A stretch of DNA of 64,000 nt. Source: Silene conica (taxonomy: Eukaryota; Streptophyta; Magnoliopsida; Caryophyllales; Caryophyllaceae). The notes beneath the pieces are model-generated. The model worked only from the letters and a program-made list of their open reading frames with translations. It ran no database searches and had not been told where the DNA came from. A program made the translations under genes and the position numbers. The stretch is from contig CM055319.2 of assembly GCA_029255685.2 (NCBI GenBank), positions 8,914,747 to 8,978,746 of the forward strand. The letters run 5' to 3'. This document shows positions 58,187 to 64,000 of this stretch, in pieces; positions within the stretch are counted from its first letter, which is position 1; each line of letters opens with the position of its first letter.

Positions 58187-60465
58187 GGTAATAAGATGCG
58201 TGGTGCTTTATTTGATGATCAAGTAGAGATATATGAGGATGCTATCAAGCACAACCGGAGATATGAAATATCAGATGCAAGTATCAGTCCAGTTAAACCT
58301 GAGTACCAAACCCATGGTGCAGGTCTTGGATACCAGATGACCTTTAACCATCGTACAATTATCATGCCTGCTGATGATGATGAATGCACTGATGTTAACT
58401 ACTGTCCAATTAACCAGCTGCCCCGATCACCTGATTATAGCGAAATGTTTGGTATATTTTCTAAGTACACTCAGAATATATACACTGGTTGTAGTACTAC
58501 TGTATCCTGTTTCTATGTAATATACAGCTGACAGTTTTCGCTCACTTTTTAGACGTAGTAGGCGTTGTACTCTTTGTGGAAGACCAGCCACGTAAGGTGC
58601 TCACATCTAAGACCCGAGAGACCAGTGTACGTGAAATTGTGTTGGTCGACCACAGGTGCGAGAATATGCCTACTAAGCTATCATTAAATTCAACGCTAAG
58701 GTTGACAAGATTATTATCTGATATATTTCTCATAGCATTAATACTATTGTTTATGCAGCACTGTACAACCATTGTCAATTTCAGTTTGGGATGATCTTGC
58801 TCATGATGATTGTACCCTATTGATACCCGTGCGTGGTAAATTCAGAATCGTCGGTTTAACAGCTCTTCGAGTATCTGTGCACAGAGGTTGTCATAAAATC
58901 TACTACCATGGGCTTCAACAATTGGAACTTTGGAAATTACAATTCATCATGCTATTCTGTTATCCTTAGATATCAGGCATCTAACAATAATCTTTCCATT
59001 TTCTACAATGACACAGGTTTTTCAATGACTACAAGTGCTTCGACTGTCTTTATACATAAGCCTGTTGGTGACAAGGCAGAGGCTATTACGTCCTGGTACT
59101 GACCTAACCTACAAATATCGCTAAATTAGAACATACAGTTAATAAGTTGACACTTTACTAATGCCATATCTAAATGAGCTTGTAGGATGAATAGTCATGC
59201 TACTGCCTTGACACATCTGCAAAACAAACTTTTCAATGTAAAGATGCATGTGCTGAATGACAACCCAATTACAATTTCCACCCTCCGCTCTAAAAAGGTA
59301 TCAATGTTAGAACATAAGTTGTCGTTGCGTAGTTTGTTAATGTTTATTTTGTTTGCGAAACCGCAAACAAATCATATTTAACTTTCAGCATGTAAATCAA
59401 TAAACAACGAGTAACTTGCTGATAACTGCACAAAAGCTACAATAATATTCTACCTGAAACTACATCAGGCAAATAAGCTTACAACTTAGTTATTGTTTTA
59501 GTTAACCGATATGAACAACTGTTTTCAGGCAAAAACAACATTGCAAGATGAAAAACATTGGCTAGAAGTGACTACTCCAGAAATTGATTTTGAGAAAATC
59601 AATGCATATATGGGCTGCTCAAAATGTTGGAAGCGATCCACCGTACCTCAGGGTACTACATATACATGTAACAACTGCTCCAAGCCTGACTGCACTTCAG
59701 TGCCTAAGTATGCTTATGCTGATCTCTTTACTTTTGGATAACTACGTCTCCTGTTTAGAGGCGGGAATTTATTTAGCATACATCCAATCTGAAAGATTTA
59801 CACAAACTGCAGGGTCACATTCAACTTTGATATATCAGATGGCACGGGAACCTTGCCCTTAACTATGTTTACGGATAATACTGAGCAACTGTTTAGGATG
59901 CCTGCTCCTCAAATATTCCACATGAAACAAGCTGTAAGTGTCCAGATATGTGAATTTGTTTACATATTTTCAAATTACTGCTTATAATCATGATTTTGCT
60001 TTGCAGTCAGACGCTCAAGCTTTTTCAGCAATAAAAGAATTGCTTTCTCAAACTCCTTTTAAAGCACAAGTTGTTCCAGCCAAAACACTTTCAATAAATA
60101 ACGTGTTGCAGTGGGTTGTGAAGAGGGTTGTCGTTAATGGTGACGAGGACGTTTCTTCCAAATCTGACATAAACCGCCCCAGAGCAGGACAAAACTCAAA
60201 ATCAAACAACCCAGAGGGAAGTCAAACCTTAGAAGACCTTAATGAGAAGCGTCTCAGTTTCCCTAATACCATTGAACATTCTGATGAAACTTCCATCCCA
60301 GGTATTACTGAGGTCGACAGTGCTAGCAGAATTGAGAGTTCTACTTCTCCTATGGGAAATCATTCAGTAAAAGATGTGCCCTTAAGTTCATCACACTCAA
60401 ACATACCAAAGAGGAAGTGCAGGAAAGATAAATCAGGTTCCCCATCTACGGTGCACGCACCCTGA

Positions 60466-61515
60466 AATTACACTCCCACAGTCTGAAAATCACTGAAGTC
60501 TTATAATATTAGTTTATCTTTTGCTGTTTTCGTGCATCCAGTATGCAGGGATCACTCTACTTGACCAAAATGCTTAGGAACATTGTGTCCTTATATTAGT
60601 AGGTTGCGTTTTGCTGTTTTTGTGCAACTGTTATGTCGAAGTCAACATAATATTGTAGCAGGTACTGGTTTAACTGTATGTTGCACTCGTGTTGTGATTC
60701 CCTCATTTCCCGGACGGATCATATACTATATGGGTATGTAAATATAATCACTCTGTATCCCCTTTTGGCAACTTGTTATAAATCGCAACCTCTTACCATC
60801 TTAAGCTTCTAGCGGATGTTTAAGACCCAATTTACGGTTGTCCAATAATGCTCGGTTACTGAAGTAACCATCACACGCTAACAAGTTATTTATAAACAAT
60901 TTGTGGACACCTGCTGTTTAATATAAATTGCCTTACCTCATCAGAATTTTGAATTCAAACTCATTTATGAAATAGTTTGTCTTACAGTACGGAAAACGTT
61001 TTACACTAACTCACATATCATCCCGCAATAATCATCATGATTTGTGACTTGATATAGCTAATAGGTGCAGTACGTATCAACTGTATCTAAATGCTTACTC
61101 TTCATATATCTAATATCTATAATCATATATACTTGTACAATAGCTTAGTCATCATCATGAACGCTGTTAATTATCCATGTAGACTATCGAAGCAGGAAAC
61201 TCATCCAACATTACTTAGCATTTATATAACAAATACATAATCCGATAGCGTTCTATTATAGTTTGAACATCATACGATAAAAAACACAAATACATAATTT
61301 GGACACCGTTTTACCAGCACAAAAGGGGGTAGTTTTATATGTACTAATACTAACATAAAGATACTTAAGTTCTTATACGATAGATCATTACCAAAATGTT
61401 GCAGACCAATCGATTATGCTAACATCAAAAACATGCAGAACTTTGGGCATTGCTGAGACATAAAAACATAACCTTTTAGGGGATAGTCATCTTACCAGTC
61501 AGTTAATTATCCAAA
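60466..61515. other. Spacer between convergent genes
   Basis: About 1 kb of AT-rich sequence between RPA copy B and the convergent F-box-like copy 3. No gene recognised. Confidence 0.5.
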
Positions 61516-62025
61516 TTAACAATCAGAATCATAGTAGCCTTCGCTTCCCGATTTCTCAATGTACGGTTCATATGAGCTGTTGCACCTCCTGCTACGTTTC
61601 CTATTCTTCTGCTGCACTCGAGGCTTACGTTGCTTGATCACCTTGTAAATTGACACCACAGTCTGATCTCTCATCACCCATATTTTTTTCCCACAATTTT
61701 CCCTAACTAACCGACTTCTGTAATCTATGTCGACCTTAGAGGTCTCCATTCCAACAAGGAATTGATTAGCCCATGCTTTACAAACCTCAGCCATATTCCT
61801 TTTGCTTGCATGGTCAAGTCTGTTAAACACATTTTCTGTGAGTTCCGGCATCTCAAAAAAAGGATGATGATGTTTACTACCCATTACCGTCTCTTCTTCA
61901 ACAGTTGTTTTATTAAACAGAGACTCAGACTTGAATTGAGATTTTTTCCACTTAACATAATCTCCCAAGAAGTTTGGTTTATCATCTTTGTTAAAATATA
62001 ACAGTTTTCCTAGACTTTGATCCAT
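61516..62025 (-). CDS. F-box-like protein with SGSEGYYDSDC tail, copy 3
   Basis: Intact 169-aa frame. It has LFNKTTVEEE, the F-box-like helices MPELTENVFNRLDHASKRNM and AEVCKAWANQFLVGME, VDIDYRSRLVREN, a strongly basic run (KQRKPRVQQKNRKRSRR, a likely nuclear signal) and the tail SGSEGYYDSDC, identical to the other two copies although the preceding 50 residues are unlike. Convergent with RPA copy B, the same arrangement as copy 1 with RPA copy A. F-box assignment rests on one short motif. Confidence 0.65.
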   Translation of the reverse strand: MDQSLGKLLYFNKDDKPNFLGDYVKWKKSQFKSESLFNKTTVEEETVMGSKHHHPFFEMPELTENVFNRLDHASKRNMAEVCKAWANQFLVGMETSKVDIDYRSRLVRENCGKKIWVMRDQTVVSIYKVIKQRKPRVQQKNRKRSRRCNSSYEPYIEKSGSEGYYDSDC

Positions 62026-63304
62026 TGTGTGTTGGTAGATTAATTGAGTTCCTGCGTAGAAAAAGGATGATGATGAAGTAGGAAATGTTGCGTTTGATGT
62101 TAATGGCTGAATATGGGTGTAATTATGGTGTACAGTTGTGTCTAATCAAAATGGAGAGTGAACACCAAAAGCAACAAAGCCGTCTTTCGATAATTGTGTA
62201 AGTAGGTGTCTAATTAAGATAACTAATTATTCAAAATACAGCGTAAAATGTGATAGTAATACAGTATTGGTACAGTCTAGCGTAACGTTTTACGTCTTTT
62301 GTAAAGTTATTTATACAAACACAAATTATAAGCATATTACGTGTGTTGGATAAATCTATAGTAAGCCTTTGACGTAAGTAGAATTGTAACGGACACGGCC
62401 AACAACGTGCACACAAACACGAACAACGCTATCCATTTAAAGCTTGTAACGGATACTGTTATATCACAAAAAAAAAACATTGGTCCTCTCTCTAACTCAT
62501 TTTGTATCCATTTCATATCACCAAATATTCGTCAAAAGTGTTAACCAGTCACAAACAAAATTTACTATATATTATATAATGACAACAATTTGTTGACATT
62601 TTAGACAGCTTATTATAACTTGAGTTAAAACCAAATCTAAAAAGTAATGTAGCTCTTAACATGTAAATCAGCCATTTGACCTTATTACAAATAGTTCATA
62701 GTTGTAGTTAATCAAGTTGCAATACTTACGTTTCCAATAAAAGGTTGTTGTCACGGTTGATAATAACTTAATTAAGATTAATCTTTAAAAAGATATACAT
62801 TCGGAACTACTTTTAAGTTTATTTACGTTACTAGCAGACACATTGCATAGTGCCGTTGCAAATAAGAATTTGTGTTGCAAGGTTAATTGATTTAACAATA
62901 TAATTAACCATCCCAAAATAAATAGTTAAACTAATTGTATCGATAGGGTCAAATTAAAATTTCTTCTATATACTACAACCTAGGTTAAAATCTGTCTCTC
63001 ATTACTCTTTATTCAATCTTAATTGTCAATTGATTCCTTTGTACAGCACAAATGAAAATGCGTTTGATACAGTTTAATTGCACAAATGAGCACACAAACA
63101 ACCGAGAATAAGGCATACTCCGTATATATAACTAAATTAAAATTTACCGAAGTACCGCAAAATAAAACAATAATTTGAATAAGTACATTAGTGAATAATG
63201 ACATAGCCAATACATGAAATAAGACGGTTAGAAAAATATGACACATTAGTTCACAACAACAACATGGTACATAAACATATTGTTGTCGTTAAGAATCATC
63301 ATTA
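62026..63304. other. Spacer, 1.3 kb
   Basis: AT-rich, no gene recognised. It probably contains the promoter of the minus-strand F-box-like copy 3 on its left side. No Helitron 3' hairpin was found. Confidence 0.5.
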
Positions 63305-63929
63305 TCAAAAGTCATTATCGTAATCATCATCAGATGAGATATTGTCGGTGGAAGAATAATTAAGGCGGTACGTTTGTAAATGTTGCTCGCGTAAATATTC
63401 AAGCTCTTCCTCCATTGTGACCTCGTTGTATACGTGATAATAGTGGAGGCATTCACGAGGAATGTAAAGTCTCCCAAATCCAGATAGTAGATCTAATAAA
63501 GAGTCGGGATTCATGACGTTGAACAAACGTCGAATGATTTCAACTACTTCTTTTCTTAATTTGTGATGTTCTTCTCCTTTTGAAATATAGGTATCTAAAA
63601 CAAACAAGAGAAAAAAAAATGATGGATTTAACCACAAAAGGAAAATACAAAAAGAAATTAAAAATAATAATCTACTTGGCTGCATAAAATAAATTAGAAA
63701 TGACATTACCAAGTGTTGAATTGTTCAAAACAGGTGGACTCAAAACAATATGTGCATTTCCAGCTATGATTGAGATCAACATTGACAATGGTGGTGAACA
63801 ATGTAACATATTCATGTACATTGATTCTGGCATAACTAGATTCAAACGAGCAGCAAAGTTAAGGGCATCGTCTCTGATCAAGTCTATGCCTCTTTGAAAA
63901 TCCCTGACTTTATCATCCAAGTAAGTCAT
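63305..63929 (-). CDS. Family C small protein, two exons, second copy (unknown function)
   Basis: Minus-strand exons 63929-63710 and 63594-63305, phase-1 GT-AG intron of 115 bases, 169 aa without a stop. Blocks: FQRGIDLIRDDALNFAARLN in exon 1, then KEVVEIIRRLFNVMNPDSLL, YIPRECLHYYHVYNE, EEELEYLREQHLQ and an acidic Ser/Asp end (SSDDDYDNDF). It corresponds block by block, including the intron position, to the gene at 24236-25333, at low identity. No known domain recognised. Predicted soluble, mostly helical, acidic. It lies next to F-box-like copy 3, on the same strand. The start is near the window edge but appears complete. Confidence 0.6.
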
Positions 63930-64000
63930 TCTTAAATACTCTTAATTTGATACACTAACAACTGATATAGGAGTGAAAAAAAATATGATGGATATGATAA

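Larger units (their letters stand above)
46352..60465 (+). pseudogene. RPA1-like single-strand DNA-binding protein, copy B (one stop; gypsy in intron 1)
   Basis: Nine exons: 46352-46495, 58187-58451, 58553-58655, 58759-58886, 59017-59095, 59186-59297, 59529-59707, 59813-59933 and 60007-60465. In frame this gives 529 codons. Exons 4-8 have exactly the same lengths as in copy A (128, 79, 112, 179, 121) with the same phases, although the proteins are far diverged. It shows OB folds, a zinc ribbon (GCSKC ... YTCNNC) and DISDGTGTLPLTMFTDN. The last exon adds a Ser-rich, basic tail absent from copy A. Exon 1 has one in-frame TAG after MKSRKVYLD, where a Gln codon may once have stood. Intron 1 is 11.7 kb because of the gypsy insertion. 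It may be a fresh pseudogene, or use another start. Confidence 0.85.

Noticed and set aside
23800-64000. One single intact Helitron spanning the whole cluster
   Set aside because: No 5' TC end or 3' hairpin with CTAG was found around it, gene families are duplicated, and RepHel is broken; two or more modules are more likely.

Overview
The window is nuclear DNA of a flowering plant, most likely a eudicot. It is AT-rich and has spliced genes with GT-AG introns, plant LTR retrotransposon lineages (Tat and Tekay-like Ty3/gypsy, SIRE-like Ty1/copia), Helitrons, Mutator-like foldback elements and one clear plant Golgi glycosyltransferase gene. The species cannot be told from sequence alone. No rRNA, tRNA or CRISPR array was recognised.

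Layout. (1) 1-8620: nested LTR fossils. The right half of a copia element (RNase H end, an extra downstream ORF, 3' LTR at about 3198-4673) sits inside a Tat-lineage gypsy element, whose integrase end, antisense ORF and 3' LTR (7987-8620) follow. (2) 8985-10546: two pieces of a mitochondrial lipoamide dehydrogenase pseudogene, in swapped order. (3) 10891-17267, minus strand: an apparently intact seven-exon GT31 galactosyltransferase gene with a galectin-like domain (637 aa), carrying small transposons in its introns. (4) 18945-23704: a run of non-autonomous DNA transposons: a complete short Helitron, two related Mutator-like miniature elements and a Mutator-like foldback element with a perfect 9-bp target duplication. 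(5) 23.8-64 kb: a 40-kb cluster in which the same gene families recur. They are a two-exon small protein ('family C', two copies), a protein with two double-stranded-RNA-binding-like repeats (two copies), a Helitron Rep/helicase (one decayed copy), an RPA1-like single-strand-DNA-binding protein (two copies) and an antisense F-box-like protein with a fixed C-terminal tail (three copies). A young Tekay-like gypsy element (46572-57132) sits in intron 1 of the second RPA gene.

How the parts may work together. RepHel and RPA1-like proteins are the known replication pair of plant Helitrons. In this window the dsRBD-like, F-box-like and family C genes keep a similar order and strand around them: dsRBD(+), RepHel(+), RPA(+), F-box(-). 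Homologues within the window are very diverged in protein sequence, yet the RPA pair keeps identical lengths in five consecutive exons and the family C pair keeps the same intron phase. That suggests an old multi-gene transposon, or a transposon-derived gene set, whose three extra families I cannot match to any described Helitron cargo. This is the main candidate for something undescribed. Helitron ends for this cluster were not found, so its borders and mobility are inference.
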